A stretch of 40,870 nt of DNA from Verrucomicrobiota bacterium (lineage in GTDB: Bacteria > Verrucomicrobiota > Verrucomicrobiia > Limisphaerales > UBA8199), in the NCBI GenBank assembly GCA_003176045.1, contig PSRM01000281.1, forward strand, positions 1-40,870, read 5' to 3'. The notes beneath the pieces were generated by a model, which was not told where the DNA came from, did not search any database, and saw only the letters and a program-made list of their open reading frames with translations. Positions 24,128 to 32,173 of this stretch are shown here, piece after piece; the first letter of the stretch is position 1, and the number at the start of each line of letters is the position of its first letter. The translations under genes and the position numbers were made by a program.

Positions 24128-25567
24128 TTACTGCAATTTATTCGGCATTCCCGCTACAAACGAATAGAGCCGCGCCAACGTATCGCCGGTGTGCTGGGCG
24201 CGCACATCCGGGCCGAACTGGAACGTTGCGGTCGGATTGAATGAATGAATCATCATGCAGTAAGTGTTGTTCGCCATCAAACCAAGCAACTCACCAGTCT
24301 TGCTGAAAACCAGATCGCCGCGTGACGGATTGAATTTGCCGAAAAGGCCTTTGAGAAAGCTGTTGTCCAGTTTCACATAATCCGGCGTGCTCAGATCAAT
24401 CTGGAAGCGACATTCGCCGTAATAACCTTCACGCGCGCCAACCAGCACCGCATCCTGGAATTTATACGGCTCGGTCGAGATGTGATACACCTTACAGGCG
24501 AGCTGCTTGGATTCGGCCTGAGATAGCGGCATCAGCACCGCGCGCGGGTCAGGCCAGCAAAAGGAAAGCGAGTGGATCGGGACCTGGTGCTCATTGTGGC
24601 TGAGTGTGCCCGAGAGACTTTCCCATTCGGTGCCCGGATTAAAGAACGTCAACGGCGTGTCATGGACATGGCAGAGGGCAAAAATATTGGTGCCGTCGGT
24701 AACCAGGATGGTTTCGGTATCCTTGCGACGGCTGGAATCGATCCCGAGGACTGTGGAGCGGAAAGCGTCGAACCGGGCCTGGACACGATTGGTCACGAAC
24801 TCGTTGAAAATAGTATTTGGAGCAAGTTGCCGGTTTTCGCGCACTTCGCGGGCCAGGTCTTGCGATTGATTGGCGAGGACTTTTACGCCTTCAGCCAGCT
24901 TGGCCTTTTCCTCGCGTTCGACTTTGACCTGTTCCTCCATTTTAACCACTTGCTCCGCGGCGTGGCGTTTCTCGACTTCGGCCACCTGAAGCTGGCCGGC
25001 CAATTGTTGGCGTTCGGCAAGCACCAGCTGGTTGCTGCGGGCCAAAGAAGCCATTTGCTGCTGCAGGGCCGCGGCCGCTTCCGTCTGTTTGCGCAGTTCG
25101 GCTTCCAACGCTGCCAGCCGTTCCTTTGAAATCACAGCTTCGGTCGAACTAGTCTGCAGTTGATGCGCAAGGGTTTGGAGGTTTGTTTGCGCCGAGGCGT
25201 ATTGTTCCTGAAGATTGGCTTGCTGCTGCTGAAGTTTCTGGGCCTCTTGTTCGCGGCTCTGAAGCTCACCTTGCAGGGTCTGGGTCTGCCTCTCGCGCTC
25301 GGCGAGCAGGGCTTGTTGTTTTGTCGCAGCCTCGCGAGACCTCGCCAACTCGCCCATCAAGGCGTCGCGGTTCTTGCGTTCCTCCTCCAACGCCACGCGC
25401 ATCACTGCCGTCAAATCTTTGCCGCTCTCGGCCTGAACATCTGCCACGACGGGCTTGATTTGCGGCGCAGACCTTTCTTTAAACGCATTATTGATGTCGA
25501 TGCTCGAGAACGCCAGCAGACTAACGAGCAGGAAGTCGCAGATGACTATCAAAATGGAACGATTCAT
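24128..25567 (-). CDS. MotB/ExbD-like anchor with long coiled coil and trypsin-like C-terminal domain
   Basis: I know no named family for this 479-residue protein. Its one membrane segment (residues 4-22) reads LIVICDFLLVSLLAFSSID; the Asp at position 11 in CDFLLVSLLAF sits where MotB has ADFMTAMMAFF, the proton-carrying Asp. Residues about 55-245 are a long Glu/Gln/Ala-rich coiled coil. The C-terminal ~210 residues look like a divergent trypsin-like fold: ILVTDGTNIFALCHVHD with H300, PDPRAV near 339-344, and NPSRGDLVFSKTGELLGL with S415. Activity is uncertain. Its start overlaps the stop of the channel-like gene upstream by four bases (ATGA), so translation is probably coupled and the two products probably form one complex. 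Confidence 0.7.
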   Translation of the reverse strand: MNRSILIVICDFLLVSLLAFSSIDINNAFKERSAPQIKPVVADVQAESGKDLTAVMRVALEEERKNRDALMGELARSREAATKQQALLAERERQTQTLQGELQSREQEAQKLQQQQANLQEQYASAQTNLQTLAHQLQTSSTEAVISKERLAALEAELRKQTEAAAALQQQMASLARSNQLVLAERQQLAGQLQVAEVEKRHAAEQVVKMEEQVKVEREEKAKLAEGVKVLANQSQDLAREVRENRQLAPNTIFNEFVTNRVQARFDAFRSTVLGIDSSRRKDTETILVTDGTNIFALCHVHDTPLTFFNPGTEWESLSGTLSHNEHQVPIHSLSFCWPDPRAVLMPLSQAESKQLACKVYHISTEPYKFQDAVLVGAREGYYGECRFQIDLSTPDYVKLDNSFLKGLFGKFNPSRGDLVFSKTGELLGLMANNTYCMMIHSFNPTATFQFGPDVRAQHTGDTLARLYSFVAGMPNKLQ

Positions 25568-27285
25568 GAAGAAGTAACGAGCGTTCTGGCCGTTGCCGGG
25601 ACTACAGGTTCGGGACTGGCGGCCTCAGATTCCAGGAGCAATTTCCGCCGCAGTGGGCGCAGATGGAAGATCTTGAAGGCGGAGACGCCAATGATGCCAA
25701 AGGACGTGGACGAATAGGCGGCCATCAAGCTCGGCTGCACGATGCTTAACGAAAAAAGAATCAGCGAGATGATCGTGCCCACGAAACCCAGGTAAAGCCC
25801 GGCATCGAACAAATGGTCCTCGTTCTCCAACAAACGCAGTTTCACGCGCGCGGGCACGCGCTGGCGCCGGATCTCGGCCAGTTTCACGAGGCAGGCGGTG
25901 TATAGCAGCGCCTGCAGCACGAAGAATAGAACAATAGGTATTAGATTACGCGTTTCCATAAATGCGATTTTGACGTTTGTTTTGACGTTTCCAGAAGGTG
26001 GACCGACTACGGCTGCCAGACGTGTCCCAACAGACAATTCCATCTTTTGGCCTTGCTCGGCCAGGAACGGTTCGGTGAACAGAATCACCACCGCCAAAAA
26101 GCCCAAAGCGAATAAAGCCTCTCGCGCAAAATGAAAGCCTCGGACCTGCAAAGGCCGCTCCAATGGCGCGACCGTTGGCCATGCGAAATGCAGACCCATG
26201 GCCACAAGGAAGCCGCTCAAGAAAAATAGAATCCATTTTACCGCCAAGCCCGCGGATGGCTGTTTCCAGCACAGTTCCACCGCCAACCTCGGGCGCACTT
26301 TCGAAATATACAACGGTTGTCCCCTCAGCAAAAGCTCATTAAGACCCCCTTGTCCCGCCCTCAAGCCGTATTCCAGGTCCTTCTGGCCTGTCTTGCTATG
26401 ATTCATCAGGTAGTTCGCAACGCCCGCAGGAGTTTCGGAAAGCGCCACGGCGGAAAAGAGCAGGGCAGGGGACCCGCTCGAGACCGAGGCATCACTCCCA
26501 TTGCTATTCGTCGAGAGTTCGGGTTGTGCCTGCCTGGCCAGGTGCGCCAAGGTACGCAAAGTCTGGGTGTCCTCGATCTGCCTCACGAAGACGCAAAGCT
26601 GGCCCCAGTTGAACCTCTGGCCCAGAGACATCAAATCGAGCAATGCCTGTTCGAATGGTTGCGATTCTGCTCCCCGGTTGGCCTGGCCGGCAAGCTGCGC
26701 CAATCCGTCGGTCAGGCCGTGGGTGATGTGTCCGTATTCTGCCAAGGTGCCGCTAATGGCCAAAGCCGTCTCGAACGCCTGGCCGGAACTCGATTGTGCG
26801 GGAGGCAGCATAACCGTATTGGTTAAGCCACGCGTTTGCAGGAGCTGCCCGATCGCATCTTTCGGGGCATACTGCGATGGATGCTCCAGGTGTGCTATTA
26901 ATGCCGTGCGATGCTCCGTGCGTGCGAACCAATCCGTTACCGGCGCCACCCTCTCCACGCTGGCGACTGGGATTCCCAGCGCTTCCGGCCCACCCAGCGC
27001 CAGCAGCTCAGGATGGGCTTTGGCAAGGTCTGCGACCGCCGCGCGCAGTTCCTGCCGGTCCGGCACGTTCAGATGTTCGGCTGTTTGCTGAAGCAATTGA
27101 GCTGCGCCAAGGTCATTTCCGGCCAGCAGCTTCAACCCGCGTTGCACCAGGCCCGGCGTCCCTTTGCCGGCCAGTTCAATAACGCAGGAATCCACTGCGC
27201 GTAAGTGCGCAGGGACTAACAAACCGCAAACGAGCGCTCCTAAGCCCAGGATTACGCATATTACCAACAACGTGAATCGCCTCAC
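25564..27285 (-). CDS. MotA/ExbB-like multi-pass membrane protein
   Basis: 573 residues. A first membrane segment (5-24) is followed by a large, mostly helical domain (about 30-345) and then segments near 348-368, 390-408, 448-470, 496-514 and 521-541. The last two, GLYLGFVGTIISLILFSLSIV and LMAAYSSTSFGIIGVSAFK, followed by basic HLRPLRRK, follow the MotA/TolQ/ExbB channel pattern (GxxGTxxG..., then A..TxxG). The next gene, overlapping by four bases, has a MotB-like Asp-containing anchor, which supports a proton-conducting stator-like pair. The big extracytoplasmic N-terminal domain is unusual for the family. An alternative is an unrelated membrane scaffold. Confidence 0.65.
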   Translation of the reverse strand: MRRFTLLVICVILGLGALVCGLLVPAHLRAVDSCVIELAGKGTPGLVQRGLKLLAGNDLGAAQLLQQTAEHLNVPDRQELRAAVADLAKAHPELLALGGPEALGIPVASVERVAPVTDWFARTEHRTALIAHLEHPSQYAPKDAIGQLLQTRGLTNTVMLPPAQSSSGQAFETALAISGTLAEYGHITHGLTDGLAQLAGQANRGAESQPFEQALLDLMSLGQRFNWGQLCVFVRQIEDTQTLRTLAHLARQAQPELSTNSNGSDASVSSGSPALLFSAVALSETPAGVANYLMNHSKTGQKDLEYGLRAGQGGLNELLLRGQPLYISKVRPRLAVELCWKQPSAGLAVKWILFFLSGFLVAMGLHFAWPTVAPLERPLQVRGFHFAREALFALGFLAVVILFTEPFLAEQGQKMELSVGTRLAAVVGPPSGNVKTNVKIAFMETRNLIPIVLFFVLQALLYTACLVKLAEIRRQRVPARVKLRLLENEDHLFDAGLYLGFVGTIISLILFSLSIVQPSLMAAYSSTSFGIIGVSAFKIFHLRPLRRKLLLESEAASPEPVVPATARTLVTSS

Positions 27286-27349
27286 AATGAGTCCTCGGGC
27301 GTAAAATACAGGTAGAGGAGGCGGTTGTCACCTTCGGTTTTGCGCTGGC

Positions 27350-27425
27350 GGGATGCTGGCAGATGCTGGCATCGTGGAATGTTGGAATGTTGGAATCATG
27401 GAATGGCGGATTGGTGGAAAAGGGT
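27350..27425. repeat. Word-repeat block (tggaatgt)
   Basis: gatgctggca occurs twice (27353-27372), then tggaatgt, tggaatgt, tggaatca, tggaatgg follow to 27412. The word resembles the one between rpsJ and rplC. The rest of 27286-27531 holds no recognised gene. Confidence 0.6.
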
Positions 27426-27531
27426 CAACGTCTAAGGTCGGCGAGTTAATTCATCCACGGCCGCTGAATGGCGGACAAGACGGCCGGACAGCGCCCGGTC
27501 AATGTTGCAGCGAGCGCTGCTGCCGGGCGCC

Positions 27532-28299
27532 TCAAAGAAGCCCGAAGGATTTCGACCGGGGAGTGCGGCCAAGCCGGAAGCAGACGCAACCTACAGCCAG
27601 CAAAGCCCATACCTGCGGTTCTGGGACTTGGGTGCCATCCAACTGGGTTATCAACGCCCATCCTCCCAGTGAGGGAGGGCTGAAGGTCTGTCCGCCATTG
27701 CTGCTGAGTGCAACGGCGGTTGTATTGATTATTCCGGCAATACCGCCCTGGACCAACGTGTTGTCCGTAGCCATGGGCACCCAAAAGCCGCCAACCGGCT
27801 GGTTGTTCCCTATGCAAAGCCAATAGGTACCCGGCCCGAGCATGAAAGGAGAATTGGCCGGAGCCAGAATGTTGGCAAAGTTGAATCCGGTCGGTATGTC
27901 GTTGGGGTTTAGTATAAAGGACCCCAGGACAGTTGCTCCCGGGCCTACGCTGGAGCCCAGGGTGTTTCGGACCTGGAACAATGGCGGTCCGGGCATGGTT
28001 GCACTATCCCCCAAACTGATCCACGCCTGGCTGATGGTCCATAGGCCGCTGCTGATAGTGAATTCCTGAGCATATCCGTAGCCCGGATTGCCGAAATTAA
28101 TACCGCCCTGGGGCGATCCAAGATCGCCCACCACAGTTGAAGGACCTGTTGCCTTGGCTTCGAGTCCCCCCTGGGTTTGGGATATGAGTAGGACAAGCCA
28201 AAAAACGAGGGTCGAACGAATCGACAATGGGTGCGAGAGTTGAATTTTCACAAATGACGCTTCGGCTTTTTGAACAGGAACCAGCACCAATCTAATCAC
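27532..28299 (-). CDS. PEP-CTERM anchored exported protein
   Basis: 255 residues from the GTG at 28299; a GTG at 28251 gives MKIQLSHPLSIRSTLVFWLV, a more typical signal peptide, and is a good alternative. The C-terminus is a PEP-CTERM sorting signal: VPEPQVWALLAVGC, then VCFRLGRTPR, that is PEP, hydrophobic span, basic end. Exosortase would cleave and export it to the surface or matrix. The body (QEFTISSGLWTISQAWISLG, then LGPGTYWLCIGN) resembles choice-of-anchor type extracellular beta domains of unknown ligand. No exosortase gene is in the window. Confidence 0.8.
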   Translation of the reverse strand: MIRLVLVPVQKAEASFVKIQLSHPLSIRSTLVFWLVLLISQTQGGLEAKATGPSTVVGDLGSPQGGINFGNPGYGYAQEFTISSGLWTISQAWISLGDSATMPGPPLFQVRNTLGSSVGPGATVLGSFILNPNDIPTGFNFANILAPANSPFMLGPGTYWLCIGNNQPVGGFWVPMATDNTLVQGGIAGIINTTAVALSSNGGQTFSPPSLGGWALITQLDGTQVPEPQVWALLAVGCVCFRLGRTPRSKSFGLL

Positions 28300-28448
28300 C
28301 GGCCGTAAATTGGGTCAAGCGCTATGTTGAATGACGCCTGTGGCGTTTGAAATAAGCCCGGGGCTACTAGCAGGAAGTGAGGCGCGTGATCAATCGAACC
28401 GCGCTGACATGCCGGCGAACCAGGCCGTCCGCCCTCCATTCGAGAAGG

Positions 28449-29831
28449 CTACATTAACTTCTGATCCATCATGTCGGCCTGCATCTTCAGAAGCTGGTTC
28501 TTTTGAGTGATTAGCTTGGCTTTTTCCTCGATCAGTTTGTTCTGCTCCTGAATGAGGCGCTTCTGGTCTTCTATAAGCGAGCGCTGATGAGAGATGAGCT
28601 CAGAACTGGCCTGGAGTACGGCCTCGGCGTAGGGTGCGCCGTTTTCCGGCGAGCCTGGCGCCGGGAGTTTCGCGGGCTCCTGCCCGTAACCATTGACCAC
28701 AGGGGCGTCCAGGTGGCTCGAATGACTCGAGACGGCGCCCATCAGGTCCGTAAAGTAGCGGTTGTAATCGAACTCGCGTTTTGCGGCGTGCCGGTGTCCA
28801 TTGACGCGTTTGCCGCCTGCGGAAGGCTTCAGCCTCAGAGAAGCCGCAGGCTGCTGAGCTTTGGATCTTGAGGTCGTTGAAAGTGAAGCTACCGGCGCGG
28901 CAACCGGCTCTGCCGATAGCACGCCGGAGGGACTTGAAGCCGCAGCGGCGTGTGGCGCAACCGTGCTGTTGCGTTCGCCAGGCTTGTTGCGAACCGCTAC
29001 GATCATGATCACTATGCCACACAGGATAACTGCGCCACCCGAAACCCCTATCCAAAACCACGGTAAATCAGCTAGCGGTGACGGTTTGGCTACAGCAGCG
29101 GCAGCCGGTTCCGACTGGGCCTGCAACAATGGACCACCGCGTGAGACAAGCGAAGCCAGATCACCGCTGGCAACCTTTTCACCGGCATTGTAATCGGTGT
29201 AACGATCCCCTTCGTGAAACGACACGCCTCGAACCAGTTGACGTATCGGGACCAGGTCCGAGAACCCACGGTAAGGCCGCGTCACCGAAGCGTCCAGCGT
29301 CCCCCGCCGGCCCAGCAAACGCATAGTTTGCGTAACAGACGCGCCGGTCTTGGTTTGCTGGCGCAATGCCCAGCCCAGCGAATTGTCGGCCGCATCGAAC
29401 GCAGGCTCCAGTTCCCACGTCAGAGTAGCAGCGCTATCCCGCGCCAAACCGTTCAGAATTGCCGTGGCGTTGAGATTCGCCGTTGCGGCCTCCTTCACGT
29501 ATCCGACGTCCGACCATGAGAAAACTATCCACCACGCCCCGGATTCGGGAGCCAGGACTCCAGCCAATCCTTTAGGGATTCCATTGGTCAACAGAGAGCG
29601 TGCAGCTTGCGCGTCGGCAAACTTATACTCTCGGGGCACCTTCAAATCCGCCACATCGAGGTTGACGGTGGCCGGACCAGCAATCCACTGGATCTGCGGC
29701 GCGAATGGCACCACAGAATCTGACGCCAGGCTTGGCCCGCACGTAAATACAACAGTCCCTGACGCCAACAAACAGGCAAGCACAGGGCTTACCTTCTTGC
29801 TGGTGTCACCTCGATTCGAGAACAACAACAT
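28449..29831 (-). CDS. DUF2167 family membrane protein with added C-terminal coiled coil
   Basis: 460 residues. A signal sequence (VLACLLASGTVVFTCGPSLAS) is followed by the DUF2167 domain (about 45-240): ATVNLDVADLKVPREYKFAD, WWIVFSWSDVGYVKE, LLGRRGTLD, and VSFHEGDRYTDYNAGEKVASG. A membrane segment follows at about 258-280 (FWIGVSGGAVILCGIVIMIV). The family usually ends soon after this segment; here ~180 more residues follow, Ser/Ala/Pro-rich and then a Glu/Gln/Lys heptad region (LIEDQKRLIQEQNKLIEEK) at 420-455 that should be cytoplasmic coiled coil. Family function is unknown. A promoter is visible upstream. Confidence 0.82.
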   Translation of the reverse strand: MLLFSNRGDTSKKVSPVLACLLASGTVVFTCGPSLASDSVVPFAPQIQWIAGPATVNLDVADLKVPREYKFADAQAARSLLTNGIPKGLAGVLAPESGAWWIVFSWSDVGYVKEAATANLNATAILNGLARDSAATLTWELEPAFDAADNSLGWALRQQTKTGASVTQTMRLLGRRGTLDASVTRPYRGFSDLVPIRQLVRGVSFHEGDRYTDYNAGEKVASGDLASLVSRGGPLLQAQSEPAAAAVAKPSPLADLPWFWIGVSGGAVILCGIVIMIVAVRNKPGERNSTVAPHAAAASSPSGVLSAEPVAAPVASLSTTSRSKAQQPAASLRLKPSAGGKRVNGHRHAAKREFDYNRYFTDLMGAVSSHSSHLDAPVVNGYGQEPAKLPAPGSPENGAPYAEAVLQASSELISHQRSLIEDQKRLIQEQNKLIEEKAKLITQKNQLLKMQADMMDQKLM

Positions 29832-29857
29832 ATTCGACTTTCCGAAAGGTAACTGAC

Positions 29858-29886
29858 TTTGTACAAAAAAAGCTCTAACCAGTCAA
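29858..29886 (-). promoter_or_regulatory. Possible sigma-70-type promoter for the DUF2167 gene
   Basis: On the minus strand TTGACT (29886-29881), a 17-base spacer and TACAAA (29863-29858) precede the start codon at 29831. Transcription would begin about 20 bases before the ATG. GGAAAG about seven bases before the ATG could be a weak ribosome binding site. Confidence 0.4.
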
Positions 29887-30147
29887 TCCATTTCTGAGAA
29901 AGGCAAGTTCCGTGCCGGAATCGTGCTTTTCGCAGCGGAGGCCCCCAAAAAACAGGGGTCTCCCCAAAGGATTGCCTAGGGTTTGACCGAATTTTGCTCT
30001 ATCTGATCAAGTTTTTGCGATGCCAGGGGTTACAACTGGGTTACAAGACGGGATCTCTCCCGTTTCAAACGGCTTGTCCAGCAGGCATCCACTGCCGGCA
30101 GCCAAAAATCGCGGACGCCGAAATTTGCATATTTTTGCGAATCCAGC
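29887..30147. other. Spacer without recognised genes
   Basis: Together with the promoter region this makes a 316-base gap (29832-30147). It includes a C/A-rich stretch (ggcccccaaaaaacagg) and a small inverted motif near 30080-30105 (ggcatccactgccggcagcc). I see no coding pattern, word repeat or strong hairpin. Confidence 0.4.
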
Positions 30148-31227
30148 CTAAATCTGGACAACTTGGCCCGTTCTGACCGATTTTTCCTCCGCTTCGCAAA
30201 TCTTGAGAGCACCGAGCCCGTCCAGCGCCGTAACGGTGACCGGAGCCGTACGGCTACGGACCGCCTCCACAAAATAGCGGATTTCATTTGAGTAACCATC
30301 TGGGCCATCGCACAAAATATAGCTTGGACTCTTTCCCTGTTCAAGCACAAGCAACGCCTTGGCCCCGCGCGTCAAGTCGAAATCCAATGTAGCCCGTTCC
30401 AAATGGATTGTATAAGCCATGTTGAATCCTTGCGCCATCAGCCAGCTCCCTTCAGCATAAACGGCCGGCCCGCCCGGGTACATATACTGGGTGGCCACAT
30501 GGTCAATGGACCCTCCGGCGCTGGTCACGCCAGTCGAGAAAACCGCCCGCGGTTTGCCGAAAAGGAATTGAACAAAATCTGTGTCGTGAATGTGCAAGTC
30601 GAACAGCGCGCCGCCAGGATCCGCGCCGCCCGTGTAGGTTCCTTGCTTGCTCCAACGTGGCATTTCGGAAAGCCGGCGGAAGCTCGCAGAAAGAATTTTG
30701 CCATACGATTTCTTTTCCACGACCTCCTTAAGCCAGCTCCAGCCCGGCCAAAACCGCATACACATCGCGGGCATGAGAAATCCGGGCGAAGAGTTCGCCA
30801 CCTCAAGCACCCCCTTTGCCGAAAGGGAGGTCCGGGCCAAAGGCTTCTCGCAAAGGACATGTTTGCCCGCTTTCAACGCCGCGACCGCCTGCCGCGGATG
30901 CAATGGTGTGGGCGTGCACAGATCCACCAGGTCCACCTCCGGTAGCGCCAGGACATCGCTCAACTCGCGGAACACCTTCACCTGGCGCCCGAGATCAATA
31001 TCGTCGGACTTCTTGATATTGCCGGTCACTCCCTCAAGGATGCCATTCACCGGCAGCCGGACGGCATCGCAAACCGCCACGATCTGAACACCCGCGATTT
31101 CCTGATAAACTCGCAGGTGCGTCACTCCCATGAAGCCCAGACCCACGACAGCTACGCGGACGGGTTTAGCCCTAACCTTAGGTCGGACCGGTCTGGCAGC
31201 GGTCTTCTTGGATTTCATTTTTGCCAT
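30148..31227 (-). CDS. Gfo/Idh/MocA family oxidoreductase
   Basis: 359 residues. NAD(P)-binding motif VRVAVVGLGFMGVTHLRVY begins near residue 24, followed by DLVDLCTPTPLHPRQAVAALKAGKHVLCEKPLA with the family's EKP motif. The C-terminal substrate domain includes GGADPGGALFDLHIHDTDFVQFLFG, where the DxxxHD-like pattern holds catalytic residues. Acts on a sugar or polyol derivative that cannot be named. The N-terminal basic extension (KSKKTAARPVRPKVRAKPVR) is encoded partly by a ggtcggaccggtc word. The start overlaps the epimerase gene upstream by 13 bases, so the two are an operon. Confidence 0.93.
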   Translation of the reverse strand: MAKMKSKKTAARPVRPKVRAKPVRVAVVGLGFMGVTHLRVYQEIAGVQIVAVCDAVRLPVNGILEGVTGNIKKSDDIDLGRQVKVFRELSDVLALPEVDLVDLCTPTPLHPRQAVAALKAGKHVLCEKPLARTSLSAKGVLEVANSSPGFLMPAMCMRFWPGWSWLKEVVEKKSYGKILSASFRRLSEMPRWSKQGTYTGGADPGGALFDLHIHDTDFVQFLFGKPRAVFSTGVTSAGGSIDHVATQYMYPGGPAVYAEGSWLMAQGFNMAYTIHLERATLDFDLTRGAKALLVLEQGKSPSYILCDGPDGYSNEIRYFVEAVRSRTAPVTVTALDGLGALKICEAEEKSVRTGQVVQI

Positions 31228-32120
31228 AGCTTACCGACCAACTCCTTAGCTCGCAGTATATCCTCAACCCTCTTCTCCCCAGCTTCGCGCTCGATCACGA
31301 GGTCTCCCGTGAATCGCAGCGACTTCAGAGCAGCCACAAATGCGCGCCAGTCAACATCTCCCTCGCCCACCGGGACTTCCTCGCCCCAGGTGCCGAAGTT
31401 TTTCGTGCGCCGCGCATCTTTTATGTGCACCTGCCGCAACCATGGACCCAAAATTCGCGCTGCTTCAATCGGATCGCCTTTGTCGTACAGAATCATATTC
31501 GCCGGGTCAAAATTGACGCCCAGGTTTGGCCGATTCAATTCCTCGAGCATCTCGCGCAAAAGCGCAGCCGTCTCCTGACCCGTTTCCAATCCCAGACTGA
31601 TGCCGCTCAGGGCAAAACGATCAGCTACCTGGCCTAGGCGTTCGAGCATTTTCACATACCGCGGATCGCTCGCCTCGTGTGGCATGAACCCGGCATGGAA
31701 CGTAACCAGTTGGAGATCCAGGCGCTCAGCAAGCGCCACCGTCCGCTGAATGTTGGTCAGGTTCTGTGCCCAGGTTGCATCCGGCGCGATACCCCCGGTC
31801 GCGCGAATGCTGTCCAAGGTGGAATAATCCTCCCCCACGCATCCAAACATGCCGGACACCAACTCGATGCCCGCTTTCGCCAGAAACCCACCCGTCTCGA
31901 ACCACACGTCCGGTAATTCGCGCAAAGGATCGAGAGCCAACTGCACCCGCTTGATTCCTGTAGCCTGTAGCTTCGCCGCAAGGTCTTCCGGAGAAACCGG
32001 CTGCAAAGACCACGAGCAGACGGCAAGCCGAGCTTGACCCGCAGCGCGTTTAGTCTGACCGGTCCGACCGGTCCGACCGGTCCGACCGCTCAGTTTTGGT
32101 TTAGCAGGGCGCTTTGTCAT
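31215..32120 (-). CDS. Sugar phosphate isomerase/epimerase (xylose isomerase-like TIM barrel)
   Basis: 301 residues of the AP endonuclease 2 / IolE-like barrel family. Metal-site motifs: LVTFHAGFMPH, GISLGLETGQE, GVNFDPANMILYDKGDP, LRQVHIKDA and a late VIEREAG. Residues 10-24 (LSGRTGRTGRTGQTK) are encoded by ggtcggacc repeated in tandem; the conserved fold begins only at about residue 30 (RLAVCSWSLQPV). Coupled to the Gfo/Idh/MocA gene, a common pairing in carbohydrate catabolism; substrate unknown. Confidence 0.9.
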   Translation of the reverse strand: MTKRPAKPKLSGRTGRTGRTGQTKRAAGQARLAVCSWSLQPVSPEDLAAKLQATGIKRVQLALDPLRELPDVWFETGGFLAKAGIELVSGMFGCVGEDYSTLDSIRATGGIAPDATWAQNLTNIQRTVALAERLDLQLVTFHAGFMPHEASDPRYVKMLERLGQVADRFALSGISLGLETGQETAALLREMLEELNRPNLGVNFDPANMILYDKGDPIEAARILGPWLRQVHIKDARRTKNFGTWGEEVPVGEGDVDWRAFVAALKSLRFTGDLVIEREAGEKRVEDILRAKELVGKLWQK

Positions 32121-32127
32121 GGATGAC

Positions 32128-32172
32128 TAACCCATTTAGCCATTTAACTCTTTTAACTTATTTAACTCTGTG
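32128..32172. repeat. Word-repeat block (ttaactc)
   Basis: ccatttaactcttttaact at 32140-32158 is identical, base for base, to 2020-2038 in front of rplW. Here it lies between the stop of the ceramidase-like gene and the start of the epimerase gene. Confidence 0.65.
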
Positions 32173-32173
32173 T

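Noticed and set aside
24128-27285. Complete Zorya anti-phage system
   Set aside because: Only a ZorA/ZorB-like architecture is present. No zorC, zorD or zorE-like gene lies beside it, and the anchor lacks an OmpA-type domain, so I report a stator-like pair only.
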